DNA of 64,000 nt from Actinomycetota bacterium (GTDB lineage: Bacteria > Actinomycetota > Actinomycetes > S36-B12 > UBA10799): the NCBI GenBank assembly GCA_020637055.1, contig JACJWR010000002.1, positions 62,001 to 126,000 on the forward strand. The letters are read 5' to 3'. This document shows, one piece after another, positions 25,362 through 34,558 of this stretch. Position 1 is the stretch's first letter, and every line of letters begins with the position of its first letter. Both the position numbers and the translations under genes were made by a program. The notes beneath the pieces are model-generated. The model searched no databases and was not told the origin of the DNA. It saw nothing but the letters and a program-made list of their open reading frames with translations.

Positions 25362-26179
25362 CGAACCCTTGCTCCGATCCACACGGCGACGGCTACGAAC
25401 AAGACGATGCCCACCAGCCAGGCGAACAGTCCGTCGCCGACCGGTCCGAGGCTTCCGAGGTCCTGGCCGGCCGGGTTGGGGGCCGTGCGCAGGTCGTCAA
25501 CGTAGGCGAGGATCGCTTGCTTTTCCTCGACGGTCAGCGATTCGTTGCTGAACACCGGCATCTGCTGCGGGCCGGTGAGCATGGCCTCGTAGATCTGCTG
25601 CGGGGTGGCGTCCAGGATGCTCGGGGCATAGGCGCCGTCGCTGAGGGCACCGCCGCGGCCGGCGAAGTTGTGGCACTGCGAGCAGTTGGTGCGGAAGAGT
25701 TCGCCGCCCTCTGCCACGTCGGCTTCGGAGAAGTCCAACTCCTCCTCCGAAGGACTTGCCGGCCCGGGGGCCAGCGAGGCGATGTAGGCCGCGAGTGCCT
25801 CAGTCTCTTCGGCGGTGTACTCGACCGTCTTCACCGGCGCCTGTGCGGCCGGGCCAGCCAGCGGCATCCGGCCGGTGGACACCTGGAAGTGCACCGATGC
25901 CGATCCGACGCCGATCAGACTCGGGCCGCCATTCCCACCGTTGTTGACCGTGGCACCGTCGATGCCCTCGGCGTTGAGCCCGTGGCAACTCGAGCAGCCC
26001 TCGAGGAACAACTTGCGCCCCTCCTCCAGTTGTGCGGAGGTCGCCGATTCGGCCGGCGCGGCGGCGGCTTTGGACTGCGCGTTGAGCACCGCATAGGCGA
26101 CTCCGACCGCCACCAGTGCCGCAACGACGGCGATCAGGGCCGCCCATCGGCTGCGTCGCATGGACGTTGCGCTACTCAC
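25358..26179 (-). CDS. qcrC: Cytochrome bc1 complex diheme cytochrome c subunit
   Basis: QcrC (273 residues from GTG 26179) replaces separate cytochromes c1 and c in Actinobacteria. An N-terminal membrane anchor is followed by two cytochrome c domains with CSSCH and CSQCH haem sites, and a C-terminal helix ends the protein. The GTG at 26179 has GGGG 5 bases before it; an ATG or other start up to 11 codons upstream is possible. Two covalent haems bridge bc1 to the aa3 CuA centre. Confidence 0.94.
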   Translation of the reverse strand: MSSATSMRRSRWAALIAVVAALVAVGVAYAVLNAQSKAAAAPAESATSAQLEEGRKLFLEGCSSCHGLNAEGIDGATVNNGGNGGPSLIGVGSASVHFQVSTGRMPLAGPAAQAPVKTVEYTAEETEALAAYIASLAPGPASPSEEELDFSEADVAEGGELFRTNCSQCHNFAGRGGALSDGAYAPSILDATPQQIYEAMLTGPQQMPVFSNESLTVEEKQAILAYVDDLRTAPNPAGQDLGSLGPVGDGLFAWLVGIVLFVAVAVWIGARVR

Positions 26180-26277
26180 GTTTGCCCCATTCTGCTTCGA
26201 CGTACCCAACAAGTCGGTTGTGCCTCTGTGCGCCGGGGGAGCGTCGCCTCCCGGCGGCGGTGGTTATCCGCATCCTG

Positions 26278-26886
26278 TCACCGAATCAGGTAGATGACGG
26301 TGAACAACGCGATCCAGACCACGTCGACGAAGTGCCAGTAGTACGACACGACGACTGCGGAGGTCGCCTGTTCGTGGGTGAATCTCTTGGCCGCATACGT
26401 TCGGCCCAGCACGAAGAGGAACGCGATCAAGCCGCCGGTGACGTGCAGACCGTGGAACCCGGTGGTCAGGTAGAACGCGGAGCCATAGGCCGAACTGCTC
26501 AGCGTCAGGCCCTCGTGGGCGAGTTCGGCGTACTCGAAAACCTGCCCGGCGATGAACACCGATCCCATGATGAACGTGATGATGAACCACTTGCGCAGGT
26601 TCTTCACATCGCCGCGCTCAGCGGCGAAGACGCCCAATTGGCAGGTCACCGAACTGAGCACCAGGATCGTCGTGTTCACCGCGGCGAAGGGGACGTTGAG
26701 CATGCCCGAGTCGGTCGCCCACACCTCCGGATTCACCGAACGGAGGGTGAAGTACATGGCGAACAGCGCAGAGAAGAACATCAACTCGCTGCTCAGCCAC
26801 ACCATGGTGCCGACGGCAACCATGTTCGGACGGTTGACCGGCGCCTCAGGTGACGTCTGATTCTTGACAGCAGTTGCAGTAGCCAC
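26278..26886 (-). CDS. ctaE: Cytochrome c oxidase subunit III
   Basis: Subunit III (202 residues) stabilises the aa3 oxidase. Five hydrophobic segments are visible, with the family motifs MVWLSSELMFFSALFAMYF, TGFHGLHVTGG and YYWHFVDVVW. The start codon is GTG. It opens the minus-strand unit ctaE-qcrC-qcrA-qcrB, with 98 bases before qcrC. The 147-base gap to the divergent receiver gene holds the promoters, including a possible TAGCAT -10 box for the plus strand at 26963. Confidence 0.95.
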   Translation of the reverse strand: MATATAVKNQTSPEAPVNRPNMVAVGTMVWLSSELMFFSALFAMYFTLRSVNPEVWATDSGMLNVPFAAVNTTILVLSSVTCQLGVFAAERGDVKNLRKWFIITFIMGSVFIAGQVFEYAELAHEGLTLSSSAYGSAFYLTTGFHGLHVTGGLIAFLFVLGRTYAAKRFTHEQATSAVVVSYYWHFVDVVWIALFTVIYLIR

Positions 26887-27033
26887 GGGCGCATTCTGGC
26901 AGGTATCCGTCGTTTAGACAGTCCGACCCCCCGACTCCACGATCTTTTCGCGGCGGTCGGGGTAGCATCAAGGCGTAGTTCCGCAGTCTCCCCACTCCGC
27001 CAGCCAACCGAATCCCACCCGTGAGGCCGCCCG

Positions 27034-27453
27034 ATGAACAACGAGGACACCCCGACCGCGCTCTCGATCCTCGTCTACAGCAGCAACAGAGACGTCCGGG
27101 CCCAGGTGGTGACGGCGCTCGGCCGGCGACCGGCCGCCGATCTTCCGGAGGTTGTGATCTCCGAGACGGCGACCGAGCCGGCGACCGTGGCCGCCATGGA
27201 TGCCGGTGGATTCGACCTCGCGATCCTGGACGGCGAGGCGTATCCCGGGGGAATGGGCATGTCCCGCGCCCTGAAGGATGAGATCTACAACTGTCCGCCG
27301 ATCCTCGTGCTCACCGGTCGCCCGCAGGATGCGTGGCTGGCCACCTGGTCGCGGGCCGATGCGGTGGTCCCGCGGCCGCTCTCGCCGTTCGACCTCGCTC
27401 GCGCGGCCGCCGAGTTGCTGCGCCGACGGGTCGAAGCCGCTCCGTCCTCATGA
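27034..27453 (+). CDS. Stand-alone receiver-like protein (degenerate response regulator)
   Basis: This 139-residue protein has the CheY fold pattern without an output domain. The phosphoacceptor aspartate is present (D66 in AILDGEA) and the switch threonine in VLTGRP, but the acidic pair near the N-terminus reads YSSNRD and the conserved lysine is arginine (VPRPLSP). Normal phosphorylation is therefore doubtful. Its stop overlaps the trpD start in ATGA. In many Actinobacteria a similar gene sits between the cytochrome genes and trpD; the function is not known. Confidence 0.78.
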   Translation: MNNEDTPTALSILVYSSNRDVRAQVVTALGRRPAADLPEVVISETATEPATVAAMDAGGFDLAILDGEAYPGGMGMSRALKDEIYNCPPILVLTGRPQDAWLATWSRADAVVPRPLSPFDLARAAAELLRRRVEAAPSS

Positions 27454-28529
27454 CCTCCGGCTTCGACTGGGCCGGTGTGCTCAACCAACTCCTGGATCAA
27501 GACGAGTTGAGCGAGCAAGCCTGTCACGACGCCATGGCCGAGATCGTGGCCGGTCGAGCGACCCCGGCGCAGATCGCCGGGTTCGTGGTGGCGCTGCGAG
27601 CCAAGGGCGAGACGCCGCCGGAGGTGATGGGGCTGGTCGCCGCCATGCTCGACGTGGCGGTTCCGCTCGACCACGCCGGTCCGGCGTTGGACATCGTCGG
27701 AACCGGCGGTGACCGATCGAACTCGGTGAATATCTCGACCATGGCGGCCATAGTCGCTGCCGGGGCCGGCGCGACAGTGGTCAAACACGGGAACAGGGCG
27801 GCGTCGTCAACCTGTGGCTCGGCTGATGTGCTCGGCGAGTTGGGGGTGAAGATCGACCTCGGCCCGGAGGGTGTGCTGGCGTGCATCGAGGAAGCCGGAA
27901 TCGGCTTCTGCTTCGCGCCGGTGTTCCACCCCGCGCTGCGTCACGCCGGGCCACCTAGGCGCGAATTGGGGATCCCCACGGTGTTCAACATCCTGGGCCC
28001 CTTGGCGAATCCGGCTCGCCCGGTCGCGTCGCTGGTCGGTTCGGCGAACCCCCGGATGGCGCCGTTGATGGCCCAGGTGTTCGCAGGTCGCGGTCAGCGG
28101 GCCATGGTGGTGCGTGGCACCGATGGTCTCGACGAGGTGACGATCGGCGCCGACACCGACGTCTGGGACGTCACCGACGGAGACCTACGAGTCGACGTGG
28201 TGAGCCCGGCGGGGGCAGGTGTGGAAGCCGCCGATGCGAGACTGCTCGCCGGCGGCGATGCCGCCTTCAACGCCCGGATCGCCCATGACCTGCTCGGCGG
28301 GCAGGACGGCGGATCCATGGCTGCGGTTCGAACGGCGGTGCTCCTCAACACCGGACTTGCGCTGGTGGTCTGGGACGCCGCACTGGGCGGGAACAGGTTC
28401 GGCCCGGTGGGAGACTCGGCGGCCGATCGGCTCGCCCGAGCGGTCCCGGCAGCTGCCGAGTCCTTGGATTCAGGCCGGGCGCGCGACGTCCTCGAGCGTT
28501 GGGTCAGCGTGTCGGCGGCTCACGCCTGA
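27450..28529 (+). CDS. trpD: Anthranilate phosphoribosyltransferase
   Basis: TrpD transfers phosphoribosyl from PRPP to anthranilate in tryptophan synthesis. The 359-residue product has the PRPP loop GTGGDRSNSVNIST, KHGNRAASSTCGSADVLGELG, and the magnesium-binding DEVT segment. ATG 27450 overlaps the upstream stop in ATGA. No other trp genes are adjacent, as in mycobacteria, where trpD is also separate. The 3' end overlaps the convergent nuclease gene by 60 bases. Confidence 0.96.
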   Translation: MTSGFDWAGVLNQLLDQDELSEQACHDAMAEIVAGRATPAQIAGFVVALRAKGETPPEVMGLVAAMLDVAVPLDHAGPALDIVGTGGDRSNSVNISTMAAIVAAGAGATVVKHGNRAASSTCGSADVLGELGVKIDLGPEGVLACIEEAGIGFCFAPVFHPALRHAGPPRRELGIPTVFNILGPLANPARPVASLVGSANPRMAPLMAQVFAGRGQRAMVVRGTDGLDEVTIGADTDVWDVTDGDLRVDVVSPAGAGVEAADARLLAGGDAAFNARIAHDLLGGQDGGSMAAVRTAVLLNTGLALVVWDAALGGNRFGPVGDSAADRLARAVPAAAESLDSGRARDVLERWVSVSAAHA

Positions 28530-30209
28530 GGCATCCGTGGTCAGCGCGTGGCGGTCCCGGGCGGCCGATCCGATCGGGTAGGCCCACGGTCGTTCCATGG
28601 CGATCACCCGAACGTCCGTCGAATCAAGCCACGAGAGGATCAGGTCGGCCTCTTCGGCGAGGCTCGCAGTGCCGGGGCCAGCCGGTCGCTCAACATGGTC
28701 GGCGGTGGCCAGCAGCGCAGTCATGACCGAGCGGGCGTCGCTGCCCGGTTCGCTGACCGCCGCGCCGGCAAGCCGGCCGTACCTGATGACGTGGATATGC
28801 CAGCCGCCGTCCACCGGCTCGGCGGCGACCACTTCACCCAGGTCCGCCAGCGCCTGACGCTGCTGGGTGCGGTCAAGGACTCGCAAGAAGGTTTTCAGTC
28901 GGTTGAGCCAGGCGGCGGCCTCTTCGTAGCGCTGCCCGGAGCTCAAAGCGGAGATCTTCGACATCACAGCCTCGGTTGCCCGGGCGGTGTCGCTGGTGAG
29001 TACGGTGCGGGCGTCGGCCACCGCGGTCTGGTAGTCGTCGACGGCCTCGCCCCCCAGGCAGGGGGCGGCGCATCGTCCGAGCGCGTGCAACCCGCACGGG
29101 TTGCGTCGGGACCGCGTCGTCAACCGTTCGGCGCAGGTGCGCAGGGAGACGGCCAGTTGCATCACCTCCACCACGTCGTCGGCAACGCGCCGGGAGACCG
29201 GTCCGAGGTACACCGCACCTGCGTCGGAGTCGTCCTTGGCCTCCTTCACCAAGCTCAACCGGGGGGCAGGTTCGACCGTCAACTTCAGCCAGCGACCCCG
29301 TTCGGGGAAGCGGGACCGCCGGTTGTATCGGGGCTTGCGCTCGGCGATCAAACGCAATTCCCGGACCGCAGCCTCCAGCGGGGTGGCGCAGACGATGGGG
29401 GTGACGGCAGTGGCCAAGGCCACCATCTCGGCCATCCTGGTGCGCTGCTCGCTTGCCGTGAAGTAGGTGCGCACCCGGTTGCGAATGTTCTTGGACGTGC
29501 CCACATAGAGCGACTCGCCGGCGGAGTCGCTGAACACGTACACCCCAGGGGCGCTCGGCAGGCCGTCGGCCAGACCGCGTTTGCGGCGTTGGACGGTGCT
29601 GACGCGTCCGGAGTAGTGGACGACTTCCTCCAGGGTGGTCGCTCCGAGCACCCCGATCCGTTCCAGTAGACCGTGCAGCACGTCGACGGTGGCCCGGGCG
29701 TCATCGAGCGCCCGGTGGATCGGCCGGGTGTGTGCTCGGAAGTACTGGGCCAGGGTGGCCAGCTTGTGGTTGCGCACCTCGCCGGATTGCAGCACGGCGC
29801 GCGACAAGCGGGCCGTGTCGAGCACTGCCGGCGGGTCGAAGCGGTAGCCGAGGGCGTCACACGCGTGCCGCAGGAATCCCATGTCGAACGGGGCGTTGTG
29901 CGCCACCATCACCGAGCCGCGGCAGAACTCCAGAAAAGCCGGCAGCGCGGTGGTCAGCGAGGGAGCCGACGCAACCGCAGCGTTGTCGATTCCGGTGAGC
30001 AGCGCGATGTAGGCGGGGATGGGTTCACCCGGGTTGACCAGCGTGGCGAACTCGCCGATCACCTCGCCGCCGCGCACTTTGACCGCCCCGATCTCGGTGA
30101 TGCCGAGGGAAGCCGGGGCACCCCCGGTGGTCTCGAGGTCGACGATGCAGAACTCCACGGTGTGGAGGGGGGTGCCGATGTCGTCGAGGGTTGTCTGACC
30201 GCCCAGCAT
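28470..30209 (-). CDS. DEDD exonuclease fused to a UvrC-like GIY-YIG nuclease domain
   Basis: This 579-residue protein joins a DnaQ-type 3'-5' exonuclease (about 15-180; VDLETTGG, HNAPFDMGFL, HRALDDARAT) to a GIY-YIG domain (GVYVFSDSAGESLYVGTSKNIRNRV) and further UvrC-like sequence. It lacks UvrC's C-terminal RNase H-like and HhH regions. Rv2191 has the same layout in the same place. A role in DNA repair is inferred. ATG 30209 is chosen because TAGCGT lies 7 bases upstream; a GTG 10 codons earlier is possible. Confidence 0.9.
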   Translation of the reverse strand: MLGGQTTLDDIGTPLHTVEFCIVDLETTGGAPASLGITEIGAVKVRGGEVIGEFATLVNPGEPIPAYIALLTGIDNAAVASAPSLTTALPAFLEFCRGSVMVAHNAPFDMGFLRHACDALGYRFDPPAVLDTARLSRAVLQSGEVRNHKLATLAQYFRAHTRPIHRALDDARATVDVLHGLLERIGVLGATTLEEVVHYSGRVSTVQRRKRGLADGLPSAPGVYVFSDSAGESLYVGTSKNIRNRVRTYFTASEQRTRMAEMVALATAVTPIVCATPLEAAVRELRLIAERKPRYNRRSRFPERGRWLKLTVEPAPRLSLVKEAKDDSDAGAVYLGPVSRRVADDVVEVMQLAVSLRTCAERLTTRSRRNPCGLHALGRCAAPCLGGEAVDDYQTAVADARTVLTSDTARATEAVMSKISALSSGQRYEEAAAWLNRLKTFLRVLDRTQQRQALADLGEVVAAEPVDGGWHIHVIRYGRLAGAAVSEPGSDARSVMTALLATADHVERPAGPGTASLAEEADLILSWLDSTDVRVIAMERPWAYPIGSAARDRHALTTDASGVSRRHADPTLEDVARPA

Positions 30210-30216
30210 GCGCCGA

Positions 30217-30222
30217 ACGCTA
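30217..30222 (-). promoter_or_regulatory. -10 box of a leaderless promoter (DEDD/GIY-YIG nuclease)
   Basis: TAGCGT on the minus strand ends 7 bases before ATG 30209; no ribosome-binding site is seen for that start. Confidence 0.5.
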
Positions 30223-30381
30223 GGGCAAGCCTCCGACACCTGGTCGAGACGCGCCGGAGCCGGGCTACGCTGAGTTGAAGACGAACCCGTGCGGGCCGTC
30301 GGCGACCATCACCGACTCGGCTCCCACGGGCGCAGACGTGCGGACCGCGCGCCCGTGCGGTTTCCAGACGAGGAGGGCACC

Positions 30382-30642
30382 ATGTCAGTTCCACTACCAG
30401 GCGACACCACGCGCTGGCGGTGCGCTCGATGCGGCAATCTGACGCGATTCGACGTCGTGCGGAGTCGTCGCACGGCCGACTACTGGCACTTCGATCTGGC
30501 TGGCGAGGCCACGGTGGAGTCTTCGGAGTTGCTGCGCGAGGTAGTCGAGCAGGTCACCTGCCGCTGGTGTGGTGGTGACGATGCGATCGAGCTGGTGGCT
30601 CGACCGGACGCCGGCGGCCCCGCAACGGAACCGGAACGGTGA
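30382..30642 (+). CDS. Small zinc-ribbon-like protein
   Basis: This 86-residue protein has two CxxC knuckles, CARCGN near residue 14 and CRWCGG near residue 65, likely to bind one zinc. The middle is predicted beta/alpha with no membrane segment. GGAGGG lies before the ATG. The stop overlaps the next gene's GTG in GTGA, so it is coupled to the CoA transferase. I do not recognise a specific function. Confidence 0.75.
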   Translation: MSVPLPGDTTRWRCARCGNLTRFDVVRSRRTADYWHFDLAGEATVESSELLREVVEQVTCRWCGGDDAIELVARPDAGGPATEPER

Positions 30643-31835
30643 CGTCCGGACTGGCTCCTGCGCGGCCGAGCCTGTCGGGTGTGACGGTGCTGGACCTCAC
30701 CCGACTATTGCCCGGCAACTATGCCTCGCTGTTGCTCTACGGCCTCGGCGCCAATGTGATCAAGGTGGAGGAACTCGGCGGCGACGGCACCCGGTTGGCG
30801 CCGCCGTTCAGCAGCGGGGGTGAATCGGGTGCGAACATCGCACTCAACCGTGGCAAGTCCTCCATCGCGATCAACCTCAAGTCCGCTGAAGGTGCCGACT
30901 TGCTGGCCCGGCTGGTGGCCGATGCCGAGGTGCTGCTGGACTCTTTCCGTCCCGGTGTGCTCGACCGGCTGGGGTTCTCCGACGTCGAACTCGCCCGGCT
31001 CAACCCGACGCTGGTGCACGTCAGCCTGACCGCCTACGGCGACGACGGGCCCTATCGCATGCTGCCGTCGCACGACCTTAATGTGCAGTCCCTGGCCGGA
31101 CTGGTCGGGTTGAGCGTCGACGACAGCGGTCGGCCGGCGATGCCGGGCGTGCAGGCGGGTGATCTGGCCACCGGACTGCAGGCGGCACTGGCTGTGATGT
31201 CCGGACTGCGAGCCGCCGCTGGAGATGGTCGGGGCTATCGGGCGCAGGTTGCCATGTCCGATTCCGCCTTGTCGCTGACCACGTTGGCGGCCGGTCACCT
31301 CGCGGCCGGCACCGGGAGCTTGCCTGCCGCCCGGGACATGCTCACCGGAGCCCTCGCGTGCTACGGCGTGTACGAGTGTGCCGACCACAGTTGGGTTGCG
31401 GTGGGAGGGCTGGAACCGAAATTCTTCACCCGCATGTGTGAACTCATGGGGGTGCCGGATTTAGCTGCGCTGCAGTACGACTTGGCTGCCCAAGACCAAC
31501 TCCGAACCGATCTGGCAGCGGTGTTTGCGACCCGTCCGCGGCAGGAGTGGCTGGAACTGCTGCTGGCTGAGGACACCTGCGTCACCCCGGTGAACAACGT
31601 GGCCGAAGCGTTCGCCGACGCCAATGCGGTGCAGCGGGGAGTGATCGTGGCAGCCGCCCGGCAGGACGGCGAACCGGCGCCCGTGGTCCGCGCGGTGCCG
31701 TGGCTACCCGAGGCGCCTGGCGCCTCGGCGGGCCCGGTCGGCGCCGAAACCGGGCAAATCCTGCGCAGCCTCGGCGTGGACCCGGATCGGTTCGACGACC
31801 TGCGCCGGCGCGGCATTGTCGGAGGTGGTCCCTAA
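30639..31835 (+). CDS. CaiB/BaiF-type (family III) CoA transferase
   Basis: This 398-residue protein belongs to the family that includes alpha-methylacyl-CoA racemase and formyl-CoA transferase. It has the VLDLTRLLPGNYAS opening, IKVEELGGDGTR, NRGKSSIAINLK and the catalytic aspartate in the HDLNVQSLAG segment. The exact substrate cannot be read from sequence; a racemase role in branched lipid breakdown is one option. GTG 30639 overlaps the zinc-ribbon gene by 4 bases. Confidence 0.88.
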   Translation: MTSGLAPARPSLSGVTVLDLTRLLPGNYASLLLYGLGANVIKVEELGGDGTRLAPPFSSGGESGANIALNRGKSSIAINLKSAEGADLLARLVADAEVLLDSFRPGVLDRLGFSDVELARLNPTLVHVSLTAYGDDGPYRMLPSHDLNVQSLAGLVGLSVDDSGRPAMPGVQAGDLATGLQAALAVMSGLRAAAGDGRGYRAQVAMSDSALSLTTLAAGHLAAGTGSLPAARDMLTGALACYGVYECADHSWVAVGGLEPKFFTRMCELMGVPDLAALQYDLAAQDQLRTDLAAVFATRPRQEWLELLLAEDTCVTPVNNVAEAFADANAVQRGVIVAAARQDGEPAPVVRAVPWLPEAPGASAGPVGAETGQILRSLGVDPDRFDDLRRRGIVGGGP

Positions 31836-31929
31836 CTTCGGCTCCGACAAGTTCCGGTGGTGGTGCTGGCCCGGCTCGGGCCACAACGCACCACACCATC
31901 GGGGGTCGAGACGAGGTGAGGGAGACGAC

Positions 31930-32205
31930 ATGGGTCCGGACCATTCGGCCACAGATGACCCCGTCCACATCGATTGTGGCGACTGCGCGATGCGCAATCT
32001 GGCCTGTGATGACTGTGTGGTGACCGTGCTGCTGGGTAGGCCGCCGGTCGACTTCGACGCCGAGGAACAGCGCGCTCTTTCGGTGCTGGCCGAATCCGGG
32101 CTGGTGCCGCCGCTGCGACTGGTCCGAGGTGGCCTCGGCGAGGGTGGCAAAGGCATCCACAGTTCCGCTCGATACCGGGGGCGTCCTCCTGCCGCAGCGG
32201 GATAG
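31930..32205 (+). CDS. Conserved small cysteine-containing actinobacterial protein
   Basis: This 91-residue protein starts MGPDHSATDDP and carries CGDCAMRNLACDDCVVTVLLG, a cysteine-rich patch (CxxC...CxxC) that could bind a metal, then a basic C-terminus. The ATG at 31930 has GGGAG six bases upstream; the open frame before it is not protein-like. It is found just before the NlpC/P60 gene, as in several Actinobacteria. The function is unknown. Confidence 0.75.
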   Translation: MGPDHSATDDPVHIDCGDCAMRNLACDDCVVTVLLGRPPVDFDAEEQRALSVLAESGLVPPLRLVRGGLGEGGKGIHSSARYRGRPPAAAG

Positions 32206-32237
32206 GCTGGGGCGGACCTGTGGAAAGGGGGTACGCC

Positions 32238-33386
32238 GTGGCCAGTGGCTCAGGTGTTCGTCACCGCGTGGTTGGCATCACCGGCGCACTACTGACGGCT
32301 GGCGCCCTGCTGACCGCCACTGCCCCGGCGGCCCTCGCCGACCCGATCACGATCACCGATGCCCGTGAGCAGGTCCTGCAGTTGGAGCGGGCCAGTGCTG
32401 CGGCTGCCGAACGAGTCAACGGGGCGAAGGCTGTGCTTGCCCGATCTCAGGAACGGCTGGCGGTTTTCAGTCGGCAGGTGACCGGCGCTCGGATCGAACT
32501 CGCCCGTCAGCAGCGCAGCCTGGAGTTAATGGCTCGCCAACTGTACGTCGATGGGGTCACCGGCAGTCCGACCCTGACGTTCGCCCTCGACGATCCCAAC
32601 CAGTTCTTGGCCGACCTCGACCGGCTGGCGGCCGCCACCTCGAACCAGTCCAGCGTGGTTGCCGACGCCCGCGCCGAAGCCACGTCGATGAAGACCGCCC
32701 AGGAGGCGCTCGAACGCGAGCAACAGCGGCTCAGCGAGGCCACCGAGCAACTCGGGGTGCTGCAGGCCGAGGCGGCTGCCCGGGTCGATGAGGCCCGGAA
32801 GCTGCTCGCGTCGCTGGAGGAACAGGAGCGTCAGCGGATTCTCGCTGAGGCCGCCGCGGCACAAGAACGTGCCCGCGCCGAGGCGGCGGCGTTGCTGGCG
32901 GCGCAACAGGAAGCCGCCGCCGCTGCCCAGGCCGGGGCCGCTGCGCAGGCCGGTGCCGCTGCCGGAGCCGCAGATAGCGTCACCCGATTGCCCCAGCCTG
33001 CGACATCCCCACCGGCGAACCGCGCCGAGGCGGTCACCAGGGCGGTTCAGTTCGCCCTGAGCAAGGTGGGTGGCCCCTACGTCTGGGGCGCCAGCGGGCC
33101 CATCGCCTACGACTGCAGCGGCCTGACCCAGGCCGCGTGGGCACAGTCCGGGGTGTCGCTCACCCACTACTCGGGCACCCAGTACAGCGAAACCAGCCCG
33201 GTGCGGTACCAGGATCTCCAGCCGGGCGACCTGCTGTACTTCTACTCGATCCATCAACACGTGGGCATCTACATCGGCGAGGGCAAGTTCGTCCACGCTG
33301 CCAATCCGCTGGACGGGATCCGGCTGGACACCCTATCCGGGCACTATCGGGACAACCTCGTCGCAGCCTCCCGGCCGGCGGCGTGA
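32238..33386 (+). CDS. Secreted NlpC/P60 peptidoglycan hydrolase
   Basis: This 382-residue protein has a signal peptide ending near AALADP, a long coiled coil (about 35-220), an alanine/glutamine-rich hinge (AAAQAGAAAQAG repeats) and a C-terminal NlpC/P60 domain. The catalytic cysteine is in YDCSGLTQ and the histidine in HVGIYIGEG. It resembles RipA/Rv2190c-type D-glutamyl-meso-DAP endopeptidases. The GTG at 32238 has GGAAAGGGGG upstream. Its stop overlaps the pimB' start in GTGA. Confidence 0.93.
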   Translation: MASGSGVRHRVVGITGALLTAGALLTATAPAALADPITITDAREQVLQLERASAAAAERVNGAKAVLARSQERLAVFSRQVTGARIELARQQRSLELMARQLYVDGVTGSPTLTFALDDPNQFLADLDRLAAATSNQSSVVADARAEATSMKTAQEALEREQQRLSEATEQLGVLQAEAAARVDEARKLLASLEEQERQRILAEAAAAQERARAEAAALLAAQQEAAAAAQAGAAAQAGAAAGAADSVTRLPQPATSPPANRAEAVTRAVQFALSKVGGPYVWGASGPIAYDCSGLTQAAWAQSGVSLTHYSGTQYSETSPVRYQDLQPGDLLYFYSIHQHVGIYIGEGKFVHAANPLDGIRLDTLSGHYRDNLVAASRPAA

Positions 33387-34558
33387 GGAATCCGGGCATC
33401 GACGGCCACACCCTGGTCGTCACCAACGACTTCCCACCACGGGCGGGTGGAATCCAGGCATTCGTGCAGGGACTGGTGAGCCGACAACCGGCCGATTCGA
33501 TCACCGTCTACGCACCCAAGTGGCGTGGGGCCGAGCAGTTCGACGCCCAGCAACCGTTCGAGGTCGTCAGGCATCCCACCTCCTTGATGCTGCCCGAACC
33601 TTTCGTGGTGTCGCGGGCTGCGGCCCTGCTGCGGGAGCGGTCGGCGACGCGGGTGCTGTTCGGTGCCGCCGCGCCGCTGGGGTTGATGACGCCTTCTCTG
33701 CGCCGGGCCGGGGCCGAGCAGGTGGTGGCGCTGACCCATGGCCACGAGGCCGGCTGGGCGACCCTGCCCGGTGCCCGCCAGGCGCTCCGGCGCATCGGGA
33801 CGACCGTCGACACGGTGACCTACCTGGGCGAATACACGCGCAGCCGGATAGCCGGTGCGCTGTCCCGCCAGGCGCGTGAGCGGATGCGGCGACTCGTTCC
33901 CGGAGTCGATGACGAGGCGTTCCACCCGCGCAACGCCGCCGCCGGGCGGGACCTTCGGGCGAACTACGGACTGGCCGATCGCCCGGTCGTGGTGTGTGTG
34001 TCCCGGCTGATGCCGCGGAAGGGGCAGGACACCTTGATCGAGGCCATGCCGCTGATCAAGCGGAGGGTGCCCGGGGCGGCCCTGTTGATCGTCGGCGGCG
34101 GTCCCTATCGGCCCAAACTGGAGGAGTTGGTCGCCAGGAACCACCTCGGCGACGACGTGGTGTTGACCGGGACGGTGCCGTGGTCGGAGTTGCCGGCCCA
34201 CTACGCCGCCGGTGACGTCTTCGCCATGCCCTGTCGCACGCGGAACCGCGGCCTCGATGTCGAAGGTCTCGGCATCGTCTACCTGGAGGCGAGCGCCTCC
34301 GGCTTGCCCGTGGTCGCCGGTGATTCCGGCGGGGCCCCAGATGCTGTCCTACAGGGTGAGACGGGATTCGTCGTCCGGGGCGGGGACCCGGCGGCGGCGG
34401 CCGAACGGATCGCGACGCTGCTGCTCGATCAGGAATTGTCGGCGGCGATGGGGGTTCGGGGTCGGGAGTGGATCGAGCAATACTGGCGGTGGGAGTTGAT
34501 CTCAGACCGGCTGTCGCTGCTGCTGGCCGGGGCTGATCCGGATGCGCCGCACGATTGA
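33383..34558 (+). CDS. pimB: GDP-mannose-dependent mannosyltransferase PimB' type
   Basis: This 391-residue GT4 glycosyltransferase matches the enzyme that adds the second mannose to phosphatidylinositol monomannoside (Rv2188c). Features are TNDFPPRAGGIQ at the N-terminus, HGHEAGW, SRLMPRKGQDTLIEA and the GT-B nucleotide-sugar site EGLGIVYLEASASGLPVV. The GTG at 33383 overlaps the NlpC/P60 stop. The same neighbour order is found in mycobacteria. The 3' end overlaps the convergent GT87 gene by 57 bases. Confidence 0.9.
   Translation: MRNPGIDGHTLVVTNDFPPRAGGIQAFVQGLVSRQPADSITVYAPKWRGAEQFDAQQPFEVVRHPTSLMLPEPFVVSRAAALLRERSATRVLFGAAAPLGLMTPSLRRAGAEQVVALTHGHEAGWATLPGARQALRRIGTTVDTVTYLGEYTRSRIAGALSRQARERMRRLVPGVDDEAFHPRNAAAGRDLRANYGLADRPVVVCVSRLMPRKGQDTLIEAMPLIKRRVPGAALLIVGGGPYRPKLEELVARNHLGDDVVLTGTVPWSELPAHYAAGDVFAMPCRTRNRGLDVEGLGIVYLEASASGLPVVAGDSGGAPDAVLQGETGFVVRGGDPAAAAERIATLLLDQELSAAMGVRGREWIEQYWRWELISDRLSLLLAGADPDAPHD

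Noticed and set aside
32928..32975. Alanine/glutamine repeat in the NlpC/P60 gene as a mobile or unstable repeat
   Set aside because: It is a short in-frame linker repeat normal for this protein family and preserves the reading frame.
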